64,000 nucleotides of DNA from WHSW01 sp963821025 (GCA_963821025.1 CAWGCG010000003.1:1364001-1428000), one strand, 5' to 3'; numbered from the stretch's first letter, positions 40,835 through 48,482 are shown. Notes: generated by a model from the sequence alone, not told the origin. A program made the numbers and translations.

Positions 40835-41201
40835 ACTCCGCTGAGATGGGCTAGACGGACCACCTACTTAGTTGCCGCAAGGCCTTCTGCCTGCTCTCCG
40901 ATCAGCTCGGGCAACTGGACCAGCTCGCCGTCCCGCCTGATGTCGACTCGCTGCAGGCGCTCGCCCGGCGCATCGAGGAGGTCCATGCGCGGCCCGTCTG
41001 CGCCGTGATCGAGTCGATGACCAGGGCGCGGATCGCCCATGACACGCTCGAGGCCTGCGGCTGGTCGGTCGAGATCGCCGACGCCCAGAAGGTCAGGGCC
41101 TCGCGCCGCTCGCCTGCAAGACCGACAAGATCGACTCGATGATCTTGGCGGTGCTCAGCCACCGCGACTGGTGCCGGCGATCTGGCTCCCCGATCCACGG
41201 G
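40816..41201 (+). mobile_element. IS110-family transposase remnant, copy 1
   Basis: A 386-bp segment nearly identical to 46166-46551. Translated across frames it gives the N-terminal DEDD-transposase region: SLQALARRIEEVHARPVCAV, IESMTRARIAHDTLEACGWS and VEIADAQKV. One frame later follow GLAPLACKTDKIDSMILAVL, and after another shift LVPAIWLPDP. The start, the C-terminal Tnp20 half and the element ends are missing, and two frameshifts make it inactive. The first bases carry a hairpin repeat. Confidence 0.8.
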
Positions 41202-41352
41202 ACAACGTCAGGTTCCCGGGGTGCCGCGCTACCGCGCCTGCATGCGCGTGCGCGAGTAGCCGGCCTGGGACCGGGTACGGCTGCAGCGATGTGACCGTTA
41301 TCGCCCAGCAAGGAAGCCGCCGCTGGACCGGGCTCGGTATCCGGCGACGCCA

Positions 41353-42111
41353 GTGACATCCGCACCTCCCCGCTGGCCCGGTGCGCTCGCCACGCGCTTC
41401 GCCGCCGCGCTCGATGGGCGCCATCCGGCCGTTGTCTTCGCGGCCGCCCTGATCGTGGGATGGGTGCTGGTCGCTGCCCTCTCGATCGGGCTCGGCCTGC
41501 TCGTAACCGACGAGATCGTGCCCACCGACGGCGTTGCCTCGGCCGACCAGCGCTTCGTGGAGTCCCTCGTCGACGAGCGAACGCCCTTCCTCACCGACGT
41601 CTCGGCGGTCGGCTCCACGGTCGGGTCGTACGTGCTCGTCGGCCTCGCGATCCTGACGGCGCTCTTCTTCGCCTACCGGCGGGAGTGGGTCTTGGCCGCG
41701 TACGCCGCTTTCCTGCCGATGATCGAGTCGAGCCTGTACAGGATCACCTCGGCGGCCGCCCCCAGACTGCGCCCGGATGTCCCTCGGCTCGAGGACCTAC
41801 CGGTCGATGCCAGCTATCCCTCCGGCCACACCGCCGCTTCGATCGCGGTCTACGGAGGACTCGTGTTGCTGCTCACGACGAGGATCACGAGTCCGCGCTG
41901 GCGTCTGCTGGCGTGGATCGGCGCGATCCTGATCGCCGTCTTCGTCGCGATGTCTCGGATGTACCGCGGCATGCACCATCCAATCGACGCCGTCGGCGGT
42001 GTGCTGATCGGGTTCGCCGCGATCGCCATCGTCCTTTTCGCCTGCAATGCCGCCACCGCGGCTATGGAAACGAGGAGGCCGCCAACGGCCTCGGAGGGAG
42101 AGAGCCGATGA
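41353..42111 (+). CDS. PAP2-family membrane phosphatase
   Basis: A 252-residue integral membrane protein with about six helices and the three-part acid-phosphatase signature: RLRPDVPR region (about 137-144), YPSGHTA (about 156-162) and SRMYRGMHHPIDAVGG (about 199-214). It dephosphorylates lipid phosphates such as phosphatidate, undecaprenyl pyrophosphate or phosphatidylglycerol phosphate at the membrane. It overlaps the next gene (ATGA) in an operon with DUF1206 and diacylglycerol-kinase-like genes, so a lipid-phosphate cycle is likely. The specific substrate is unknown. Confidence 0.85.
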   Translation: MTSAPPRWPGALATRFAAALDGRHPAVVFAAALIVGWVLVAALSIGLGLLVTDEIVPTDGVASADQRFVESLVDERTPFLTDVSAVGSTVGSYVLVGLAILTALFFAYRREWVLAAYAAFLPMIESSLYRITSAAAPRLRPDVPRLEDLPVDASYPSGHTAASIAVYGGLVLLLTTRITSPRWRLLAWIGAILIAVFVAMSRMYRGMHHPIDAVGGVLIGFAAIAIVLFACNAATAAMETRRPPTASEGESR

Positions 42112-42935
42112 CCGACGAACCCCATGCCCTTCGCAGTGCCGAGGCCCAAGCCCAAGCCGTGTCGCGATCCAGTGCGTTTGAATGGTTCGCGCGCGCCGGG
42201 CTCGCGGCGCGGGGCTTGATCTACGGCATCGTCGGCGTGCTCGCCCTGGAGCTGGCGCTCGACGCAGGCGGCGAGACGACCAGCCAGCAGGGAGCGCTCA
42301 AGGAGATTGCGCAGCAGCCCTTCGGCGAGGCGCTCCTGATCGCGACGGCGATCGGCCTCGCCGGCTATGCGACCTGGCGGTTCGTGCGCGCCGCCCTCGG
42401 TCATGGCAAGGAGACCGAGGACGGCACTGTGGAGCGCGTCGGCGGGGTGGTGAGCGGCGTCGGATACGCGCTGCTCTGCGTGGCGGCGATCGACATCCTG
42501 ATCGGATCGAGTGGCGGATCGGGAGGTGCGTCGCAGACGACCGGCGGCGTGCTGAGTTGGCCCGGCGGCCCGTGGATCGTCGGGGTCGCCGGGGCGCTCA
42601 CGATCGGCGAGGGACTGCACGAGGGCTACAAGGGGATCGCCAAGGAGTTTCTCGAGAAGTCCAAAACCGAGCAGATGAGCCCCGCTGTGGAGAGCACGTT
42701 CACCAAGCTCGGGGTCTTCGGCCATCTGGCCCGGATGGTGGTCTTCACGCTGATCGGCTACTTCCTGCTCAAGGCGGCCATCGACTACAACCCCGACGCG
42801 GCAGTCACCCTCGACGGAGCGCTGTCGAAGCTCGCCCACGCCGCCTACGGTCCCTTGGCGCTCGGCGTCGTCGCCGCCGGGCTGCTCAGCTTCGGCGTCT
42901 ACTCCCTGGCCGACGCGCGGTACCGCCGGGTCTGA
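42108..42935 (+). CDS. DUF1206 membrane protein
   Basis: A 275-residue protein with about six transmembrane helices arranged as three repeats of a two-helix unit, each carrying an ARxGLAxRGLIYGIVGVLAL-like motif (residues 28-47 are the clearest). This is the DUF1206 pattern. The start overlaps the PAP2 stop. The family has no proven function and often accompanies membrane-lipid and stress genes in actinobacteria. Confidence 0.82.
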   Translation: MTDEPHALRSAEAQAQAVSRSSAFEWFARAGLAARGLIYGIVGVLALELALDAGGETTSQQGALKEIAQQPFGEALLIATAIGLAGYATWRFVRAALGHGKETEDGTVERVGGVVSGVGYALLCVAAIDILIGSSGGSGGASQTTGGVLSWPGGPWIVGVAGALTIGEGLHEGYKGIAKEFLEKSKTEQMSPAVESTFTKLGVFGHLARMVVFTLIGYFLLKAAIDYNPDAAVTLDGALSKLAHAAYGPLALGVVAAGLLSFGVYSLADARYRRV

Positions 42936-42937
42936 GC

Positions 42938-43813
42938 ATGAAGCCGGCGGTCGTCGCGCATGCCGGCAAGACGTTCGGCGGTGGGCTGTCGGAACTGCGC
43001 CGAACGCTCGACGAGGCGGGCGTGTCCGAGCCGCTGTGGATCGAGGTGCCGAAGAGCAAGCGGGCGCCGCGTGCGGTCAAGCGGGCGCTGGAGGACGGCG
43101 CTGAGCTGATCCTCGCGTGGGGAGGAGACGGGATGGTGCAGCGCTGCGTCGACGCGCTCAAGGACACGCAGGTCCCGCTCGCGGTCGTCCCCGCGGGGAC
43201 CTCGAATCTGTTCGCCACGAACCTCGGCATCGAACGTGACATCCCACAGGCGGTCCGGGTCGCGCTGCTCGGCGATCGCCGGCAACTGGACGTCGGCTGC
43301 TTCAACGGGGAGCGCTTCGCCGTGATGGCCGGGGCCGGCTTCGACGCGGCGATGATCAGGGGGGCCGACGACCTCAAGGACCGTCTCGGACGCGCGGCCT
43401 ACGTGCTCAGCGGGGCCGCACAGCTGAACACCGGGAGCTTCGAGGCGAGAATCAAGATCGACGGGACGCGCTGGTACACGGGACCCGCGAGCTGCGTTCT
43501 CGTCGGAAACATGGGCCAGTTGTTCGGCGGCATCGAGGTGTTCGCCGACGCGCAACCCGACGACGGCCTGCTCGACGTCGGCGTGCTCACCTCCGACGAC
43601 CCCGTAAAGCTGGCCCGCGCGGTAACCCGCACGGCCGTCGGCACGACCCAGAAGTCCCCGTTCGTGCGCGTCACCCAGGGGCGCTCAGTCCGCGTGAAGC
43701 TCGACCGCAAGGTCCGCTACGAGCTCGACGGAGGCGATCGCACGAAGGTCAAGTCCTTCAAGGTCGACGTCGAACCCGGCGCGATCACGGTCTGCGTCCC
43801 GCGGGCGGCTTGA
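42938..43813 (+). CDS. Diacylglycerol/lipid kinase family protein
   Basis: A 291-residue soluble kinase of the DAGK_cat fold. Seen: the nucleotide motif LAWGGDGMVQRCVDAL (about 63-78; GGDG), PAGTSNLFATNLG (about 88-100) and the beta-sandwich C-terminal domain with LDVGVLTSDDP. It would phosphorylate diacylglycerol, undecaprenol or a sphingoid-like lipid, the reverse of the PAP2 reaction encoded two genes upstream. It begins 2 bases after the DUF1206 stop, so a three-gene operon is clear. Confidence 0.88.
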   Translation: MKPAVVAHAGKTFGGGLSELRRTLDEAGVSEPLWIEVPKSKRAPRAVKRALEDGAELILAWGGDGMVQRCVDALKDTQVPLAVVPAGTSNLFATNLGIERDIPQAVRVALLGDRRQLDVGCFNGERFAVMAGAGFDAAMIRGADDLKDRLGRAAYVLSGAAQLNTGSFEARIKIDGTRWYTGPASCVLVGNMGQLFGGIEVFADAQPDDGLLDVGVLTSDDPVKLARAVTRTAVGTTQKSPFVRVTQGRSVRVKLDRKVRYELDGGDRTKVKSFKVDVEPGAITVCVPRAA

Positions 43814-43922
43814 GTCGCCTACCCGCCTGATCGCGAACCGTAGTCCGAATCAAGCTCGCTGTCGCAATGCGCGACAAGCAGAAGTGTCGCGTCCGTTCCG
43901 CCTGCGGCCTCAGCGGAAGGTT

Positions 43923-43942
43923 GCGCTTTGGACGAGAAGCGG
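43923..43942 (+). repeat. Dispersed hairpin repeat, copy c
   Basis: GCGCTTTGGACGAGAAGCGG, one arm mismatch from the consensus, preceded by AGCGGAAGGTT, which also precedes the copy at 46165. It lies between the lipid kinase and LURP-one genes. Confidence 0.65.
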
Positions 43943-44024
43943 TCGCCGCTTCCTTAGGAATGCAAGGGTCCCCGCTAGCTCACTGCGAGGATGGCTCGCT
44001 CACGCCTCGCGTTAGGGTTAGGTC

Positions 44025-44645
44025 GTGCCTTCGGCCGACCCCAATTTGCACGATCGGTTCTACCTCAGCCAGCACTTCCGGCCGATGGTCAACCAGTACG
44101 AGGTCTCGACCCTCGGCGCCGATGAGGCGTCAGCGGGCGAGCCGATCTGCTTCGTCGAGCAGAAGCGGATGAAGCTCAAGGAGGATCTCCGGGCTTTCAC
44201 GGACGAGTCGAAGACCGCCGAGGTGTTTCGGATCAAGGCGCAGCAGGTGTGGGATCCCCGTGCGCGCTACGACGTCACCGACCCCAACGGCCAGCAAGTC
44301 GGGCAGCTCGCCAAGGTGTTCGGCAAGTCGTTGCTGCGCTCGACCTGGCGGCTCTACGACGCTGCGGGCAACGAGATCGCTTGGGCGCGAGAGCGCAGCC
44401 TGTTCGTAGCGCTCTTTCGCCGCCTGGTCGGATTTGTTCCGTTCATCGGCGACTTCGCCGACTGGCTGCCGATCCCCTACCACTTCGACCACTTCATCGG
44501 GGAACAGCAGATCGGCGGCCTCGAGCGGATCCTCGGCGTCCGTGATCGCTACCGTCTCGACGTCTCAGGCGACGCCGAGCGCACCGTCGACCGCCGGGTC
44601 GTGCTGGCCCTAACGGTCGGCATGGACGCGCTCCAAGCACGCTAG
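44025..44645 (+). CDS. LURP-one-related (Tubby-like fold) protein
   Basis: A 206-residue protein from GTG 44025. The sequence follows the LOR/scramblase-like Tubby fold: YEVSTLGADEASAGEPICFV, VFRIKAQQVWDPRARYDVTD, PNGQQVGQLAKVFGKSLLRS, TWRLYDAAGN, with hydrophobic VLALTVGMDAL at the C-terminus as in phospholipid-scramblase relatives. It may bind phosphoinositides or other anionic lipids at the membrane face. It follows the lipid phosphatase/kinase operon but has its own leader with TTAGGGTTAGG just before the start. Function unproven. Confidence 0.75.
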   Translation: MPSADPNLHDRFYLSQHFRPMVNQYEVSTLGADEASAGEPICFVEQKRMKLKEDLRAFTDESKTAEVFRIKAQQVWDPRARYDVTDPNGQQVGQLAKVFGKSLLRSTWRLYDAAGNEIAWARERSLFVALFRRLVGFVPFIGDFADWLPIPYHFDHFIGEQQIGGLERILGVRDRYRLDVSGDAERTVDRRVVLALTVGMDALQAR

Positions 44646-44789
44646 CGCCGGTCGGCGGGACAGCCTCCCGCGAGGAACGACCCCGTCGCGTTAGGGCCTC
44701 GGTCCCTTCGGCCGCAACTCAGCCTTGGTCGCGGACTAATCGTGGGCAGGGTCCGCGCCGCCGTCGAATCCGATTTTGCCTTGCCGGTG

Positions 44790-44834
44790 GCGCTTTGGAC
44801 GAAAAGCGGAACTCCCGCTTTGCATGGAAAGCGG
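44790..44834 (+). repeat. Two adjacent dispersed hairpin repeats, copies d and e
   Basis: GCGCTTTGGACGAAAAGCGG (44790-44809) followed after five bases by the variant CCGCTTTGCATGGAAAGCGG (44815-44834). The two loop variants GGACGA and GCATGG sit side by side, as they do near 39350-39394. Confidence 0.75.
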
Positions 44835-44896
44835 CACTTTCGCTCCCACGCGCAAGGAGCAGTCATGGATGACGTGCTGGCCCGCTGCTCCTCGGG

Positions 44897-45016
44897 ATGA
44901 AGCAGGAGCATTTGGGCGACGCTGGCGCTTTCGAACGCGGAATCGAGGCCCTTAACCGCCGAGACGTGGAAGCGATTGCTCTGGACCCCACCCCAACCGA
45001 CTTCTACTTGCCATAG
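44897..45016 (+). pseudogene. SnoaL-like gene 5' remnant (39 codons)
   Basis: MKQEHLGDAGAFERGIEALN, then RRDVEAIALDP: the first helix and the NRRD-V motif of SnoaL/NTF2-like proteins are obvious. The frame then diverges into PTPTDFYLP and stops. It is a truncated start of another member of the family; a short peptide could still be made. A SRPBCC gene begins ten bases later. Confidence 0.6.
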
Positions 45017-45025
45017 GATCGATTC

Positions 45026-45475
45026 GTGCCCCGCCTTACCTACGGTGCGGACGCGGCCCTCACCCCCGAGCAGGTGATCGATGCGGTCAAAGACTTCTCG
45101 GAGAGACGGAGAGAGTTGTGGCCGATCATCGACAGCTACGAGGTCAACGAGGTGACCAAGGACTTCGCCGACGTCACCGAGGGCACTGACGCGCTCGGGA
45201 AGAACTTCTGGGCTCGGGAACGCTACGAGTGGCCGGAGCCCGGCCTCGTCCGCACCGACACCACCGACTCCAACCTGTTCGCGCCGGGGAGCAGCTGGCA
45301 GCTACGGGCGACCGCCCAGGAGGGAGGAAGCAGGGTCGAGGTCGTCAACGACCGCAAGATGAAGCGCGACCCTCTCTCCCAGGCGATCGGATTGGCCATG
45401 CGGCTCACCAAGTCGAAGTACCGCAAGGACCTCAAGCGGTACCTCGAACGGGTCGAGGATCGCGCCCGAAGCTAG
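45026..45475 (+). CDS. SRPBCC/START-like ligand-binding protein
   Basis: A 149-residue protein of the Bet v1/START helix-grip fold: an N-terminal strand, helix LTPEQVIDAVKDFSERRREL (about 13-32), a seven-strand sheet including FWARERYEWPEPGLVRTDTT and SSWQLRATAQEGGSRVEVVN, and a C-terminal helix ending SKYRKDLKRYLERVEDRA. It is cytoplasmic, from GTG 45026. Family members bind lipids, polyketides or hydrophobic molecules. No ligand is readable. Confidence 0.78.
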   Translation: MPRLTYGADAALTPEQVIDAVKDFSERRRELWPIIDSYEVNEVTKDFADVTEGTDALGKNFWARERYEWPEPGLVRTDTTDSNLFAPGSSWQLRATAQEGGSRVEVVNDRKMKRDPLSQAIGLAMRLTKSKYRKDLKRYLERVEDRARS

Positions 45476-45689
45476 CGCAGCCAGGTGCGGACGATCGCGA
45501 TGCTGAAGCCGAGGCCGTAGCGGACCACGCGGGCTACTTCGAGAGGCCGTGGAGGCGCTTCTGCACGGTCACGGGAATCTCCTTGGCGGGAATGCGGCGC
45601 TTGATCGCCTCGATCATGAACCGAATCCGCCCACGCCTCCTTTGCGCGAACAGGAAGAGCCAGCGCAAGGGAGATCGACGGACCGCCCG

Positions 45690-46031
45690 TTACCCGGCGA
45701 GCACCCACATCTCCTTGAACGGAAGAGTGAGATGCCAGGTCGTCACCGCCCCCTTTGGCAGGCACGCCATGTCGCCAGGCTTCAGCTCCAACACCGGTCC
45801 ATCCTCAATTTCGACCTGCGCCTCACCTTCGAGCACAAGGAGCACCTGGGTGGCCGGCAGCGTCCAGTCCGGCGGCTGTCGATCAGCCTCAGGTGTGAAC
45901 CGCGACAACCCAGCTCGCATGGTTCCGGTGTCGAAGAGCACATGCTCCTCGGCACCCCCTCCGATCTCGGGGTCGGCCCGCCACTCCTCCGTCGCGACGT
46001 TGGAAACGAACACCCCCGGGTGCACTTCCAT
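45690..46031 (-). CDS. Cupin-domain protein
   Basis: A 113-residue single-cupin protein. Motif 1-like VLLVLEGEAQVEIEDGP (about 65-81) and motif 2-like LKPGDMACLPKGAVTTWHL (about 84-102) are seen. In place of the usual HxH the first motif lacks His, while one His is left in TWHL, so metal binding is doubtful. Such stress- or detoxification-type cupins (DUF861-like) often bind small ligands. GAGGAGGCTGAG precedes the ATG. A palindrome CAGGAATTTTCCTG lies 40 bases upstream. Confidence 0.78.
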   Translation of the reverse strand: MEVHPGVFVSNVATEEWRADPEIGGGAEEHVLFDTGTMRAGLSRFTPEADRQPPDWTLPATQVLLVLEGEAQVEIEDGPVLELKPGDMACLPKGAVTTWHLTLPFKEMWVLAG

Positions 46032-46070
46032 CTCAGCCTCCTCGCTTGCGGATCACGGAGGGCCATGGTC

Positions 46071-46084
46071 CCAGGAATTTTCCT
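46071..46084. promoter_or_regulatory. 14-bp palindrome upstream of the cupin gene
   Basis: CAGGAATTTTCCTG, perfectly palindromic, 40 bases before the cupin start. It is a candidate operator; the regulator is unknown. Confidence 0.35.
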
Positions 46085-46164
46085 GACCGGCACCCCACCG
46101 GCTGTCGCATCGCGCGAGAAGCGGAAGCCGGTCGCCCGTAGCCGTTCTGGGCTAGCGGAATGTT

Positions 46165-46647
46165 GCGCTTTGGACGAAAAGCGGTACTCCGCTGAGATGG
46201 GCTAGACGGACCACCTACTTAGTTGCCGCAAGGCCTTCTGCTGCTCTCCGATCAGCTCGGGCAACTGGACCAGCTCGCCGTCCCGCCTGATGTCGACTCG
46301 CTGCAGGCGCTCGCCCGGCGCATCGAGGAGGTCCATGCGCGGCCCGTCTGCGCCGTGATCGAGTCGATGACCAGGGCGCGGATCGCCCATGACACGCTCG
46401 AGGCCTGCGGCTGGTCGGTCGAGATCGCCGACGCCCAGAAGGTCAGGGCCTCGCGCCGCTCGCCCGCAAGACCGACAAGATCGACTCGATGATCTTGGCG
46501 GTGCTCAGCCACCGCGACTGGTGCCGGCGATCTGGCTGCCCGATCCACGGGTGCGCGAGGTTGCGCGAGCTCGCGCGCTTTTGGCTGCACCTCGTCAAGC
46601 AACGCTCGATGCTCAGCACCGCATCCACTCGACCCTGATCAACCAGG
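46165..46647 (+). mobile_element. IS110-family transposase remnant, copy 2, with leading hairpin repeat
   Basis: The first 386 bases repeat copy 1 (40816-41201) with a few differences, including the same two frameshifts. Here the homology continues further: LVPAIWLPDPRVRE, then residues matching the arginine-rich stretch before the coiled coil and HRIHSTLINQ, all typical of the IS110 N-terminal half. The hairpin GCGCTTTGGACGAAAAGCGG (46165-46184) leads the segment. No element ends and no C-terminal Tnp20 domain are present. Confidence 0.8.
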
Positions 46648-46670
46648 CATCAGGGGGACGAGACGGAAGG

Positions 46671-46713
46671 AGCCCGACAGGATTCGAACTGGGGACCGTC
46701 GGTTTCGTAGGCC
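46671..46713 (-). pseudogene. tRNA 3'-half remnant
   Basis: On the minus strand: CTACGAAACCG (anticodon-loop-like), a variable region, CAGTTCGAATCCTG and the acceptor-like strand TCGGGCT. The T-arm has lost one base (normally CAGG before TTCGAAT). The 5' half of a tRNA is not found upstream, so this is the anticodon-to-3' portion, as left at attachment sites of integrating elements. It sits right after the IS110 remnant. Confidence 0.5.
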
Positions 46714-46908
46714 ATTGGCCCATCTGCGGCCGCTCGCTCCGCTGCCCCACCTCGCGCGTTGCGCCAGCGCCGTGGGATCAGCACGGCACTTCCTCTCCTC
46801 GCGCAAAACGATACTCCGCTGACCGACGTCGATGACACTCGCTGCTCGCCCAAACAGCAGCTTGGACTCGCCCCGAAGTTCGTTGACTTCGCGAAGCCGT
46901 CAGCCAAC

Positions 46909-46938
46909 GAAGAGGGGCCCGGTACCGGGCCCCTCTTC
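46909..46938. terminator. Strong perfect 14-bp hairpin terminator
   Basis: GAAGAGGGGCCCGG-TA-CCGGGCCCCTCTTC, perfect pairing, 21 bases past the stop of the YciF-like gene (minus strand). This is the most stable hairpin noticed in the window. Confidence 0.75.
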
Positions 46939-46959
46939 CTTCTGCATGTGGCGCTTCGG

Positions 46960-48039
46960 CTAGGCGTTGCTGAGTTCGCGCTCGGTGGCCTGGAGCACCC
47001 CGGCGCGGTTCTTGTGCTTGCGCTCGTAGACGCGGACGGCCTTGATCCGGGTGGCGTCGCCCTCGGACAGCACAGCGAGGACCTCGTCCACGCTTAGCTC
47101 GTCGTATCCGGGCCACGGCTCGTCCGCCTGAAGCGAGTCGATCCGGCTGGTGATGGTGGAGCGGTTCTGGTTCTTGCGCTCGTAGGCGCTGATCTTGGCC
47201 AGGTCGACCTGGGAGAGCTCGGAGAGCTTGTCCTGAACCTCGTTCGCGCTGAGCGAGTCGTAGCTCGGGATCGCCAGATCCGATTCGGAGGCCACGGCGC
47301 CCTTGACCGTGCCCTCGGCGCGCGCCACTCCGGGCACCTTGCGGGCCTGGCGGGCTGTCCGCTTCGCTTGTCCCGCCCCTCGGCGGGTGGTGCGCTTGGC
47401 CGTGCTGCCCACCTCGCGCAGCGTGTCGGCCGCGCCCGTCTCGGTCAAGTCGTAGGAGCCGTCCCCGTTGAACTCCGCCCGTGCCACAGAGTCGGTCAAG
47501 CGCGGGATCTCCTTGAGCAGCCGCTCGAACATCCGCTCCTCGTCCCGGAGAAGGGACTTGGCCAGACGTTCGGTCTCGGCATCACCGGCGGTCTGTGCGA
47601 GCCGGGCCAGCGCGGTGTAGGTGGCGATCTCAAGCGCCTCCGCCGCGCAGCTGTCCTTTGCGTTCTTGAGCACCTTCTCCTCGCCACCAGTGCCGCGAAC
47701 CAGATCGAGCGGGGTCTTGGTCAACGCCAAGGCCTGTCCGAGAAGGCTCTCCACGGCGCCCAGACCGACCTGAAACGGGTTGTTGCCCTGCCCCAGCTCG
47801 CCCAGCCGGCTCTCGACACGCTCGGCGTGCCGGCGGGTCTCTCGAAGATGGTTCTCCAGCGCGCTGCGGTACTGGCCCCTGGGGGTCATCGCGATCTGGG
47901 CCTGCAACTGGCGCACGAGCGCCAGCTCCGCACCGTGGGCCTCGTTCAGGTACTGCACGATCTTCTGCTTCTGCTGCTTGCCAACCGTCGCGCCGTTGTC
48001 ACGGGTCGAACGGTCGCGCGTAACGTCTGTTGCTGCCAA
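46960..48039 (-). CDS. YciF/DUF892 ferritin-fold protein with H1-like linker and two C-terminal modules
   Basis: A 359-residue protein in three parts. Residues about 20-185 form a DUF892/YciF four-helix bundle (QKIVQYLNEAHGAELALVRQ, ENHLRETRRHAERVESRLGE) with Glu/His positions of a di-iron ferritin-like site. Residues 210-250 are a Lys/Arg/Ala/Thr-rich basic linker (KRTTRRGAGQAKRTARQARK). Residues about 262-307 and 312-357 are two copies of one motif: YDSLSANEVQDKLSELSQVD with YERKNQNRSTI, and YDELSVDEVLAVLSEGDATR with YERKHKNRAGV. The promoter fits SigB/F control. A role in stress or DNA/iron protection is inferred. The C-terminal modules are of unknown function. Confidence 0.82.
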   Translation of the reverse strand: MAATDVTRDRSTRDNGATVGKQQKQKIVQYLNEAHGAELALVRQLQAQIAMTPRGQYRSALENHLRETRRHAERVESRLGELGQGNNPFQVGLGAVESLLGQALALTKTPLDLVRGTGGEEKVLKNAKDSCAAEALEIATYTALARLAQTAGDAETERLAKSLLRDEERMFERLLKEIPRLTDSVARAEFNGDGSYDLTETGAADTLREVGSTAKRTTRRGAGQAKRTARQARKVPGVARAEGTVKGAVASESDLAIPSYDSLSANEVQDKLSELSQVDLAKISAYERKNQNRSTITSRIDSLQADEPWPGYDELSVDEVLAVLSEGDATRIKAVRVYERKHKNRAGVLQATERELSNA

Positions 48040-48338
48040 AGCGAAACTCCTTAGTAAATAGCCCGAACACTGGGTCGCGGGGGCGACGGGGTTCGGGCAG
48101 AGGGTTGAGGCAGCGCCACGTAGCCTGCTGCGCTGCCTGAATAGTCTGTACCCCGGCTAGGGACCGATAAACCGTTTAGGTATTTGCTGGCGCTGGGTGA
48201 GGTCGCGACACAGCAAGCCGGCCGCACTGCTTGCGTTAACCGCGCCGCTCCGCGCAGTGGCCCGGTCCACCCGGAAGGTGCGACCGTCGGACGCGAAGGC
48301 GCTCCAGGCGGAGGGCTCGAGCGTGGTAGTGAGAGACA
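48040..48338. other. Intergenic region between the YciF-like gene and tRNA-fMet
   Basis: No gene in about 300 bases; open frames here are not protein-like. It contains the SigB/F-type promoter at 48148-48172 and a leader of about 100 bases for the leftward gene. Confidence 0.5.
48148..48172 (-). promoter_or_regulatory. SigB/SigF-type promoter for the YciF-like gene
   Basis: Minus strand: GTTT at 48172-48169, a 15-base spacer and GGGTAC at 48153-48148, an excellent match to the general-stress sigma consensus. Transcription would start near 48140, about 100 bases before the ATG at 48039. Confidence 0.65.
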
Positions 48339-48412
48339 TAGCGGGGGTGGGATTTGAACCCACGACCTCCGGGTTATGAGCCCGGCGAGCTACCTGACTG
48401 CTCCACCCCGCG
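48339..48412 (-). tRNA. Initiator tRNA-fMet (CAU)
   Basis: A complete cloverleaf on the minus strand: acceptor CGCGGGG/CCCCGC, D-stem GAGC/GCTC, anticodon arm CCGGG-CTCATAA-CCCGG with the three G-C pairs of initiator tRNAs and anticodon CAT, T-arm GTGGG-TTCAAAT-CCCAC, discriminator A. The first base pair is mismatched (C1 with U72), which is the initiator hallmark. CCA is not encoded. Confidence 0.95.
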
Positions 48413-48482
48413 GCGTTGAGGGCAATTTAGCACCGGCCCGGCGGCTCGGGTACCCGTGCGCCGTTAGATTCCACAACAGCGC

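Noticed and set aside
45534..45617. 27-residue basic peptide frame (MIEAIKRRIPAKEIPVTVQK...)
   Set aside because: Plausible composition, but the AGGAGG is 17 bases from the ATG and no conserved feature is visible; too weak to list as a gene.
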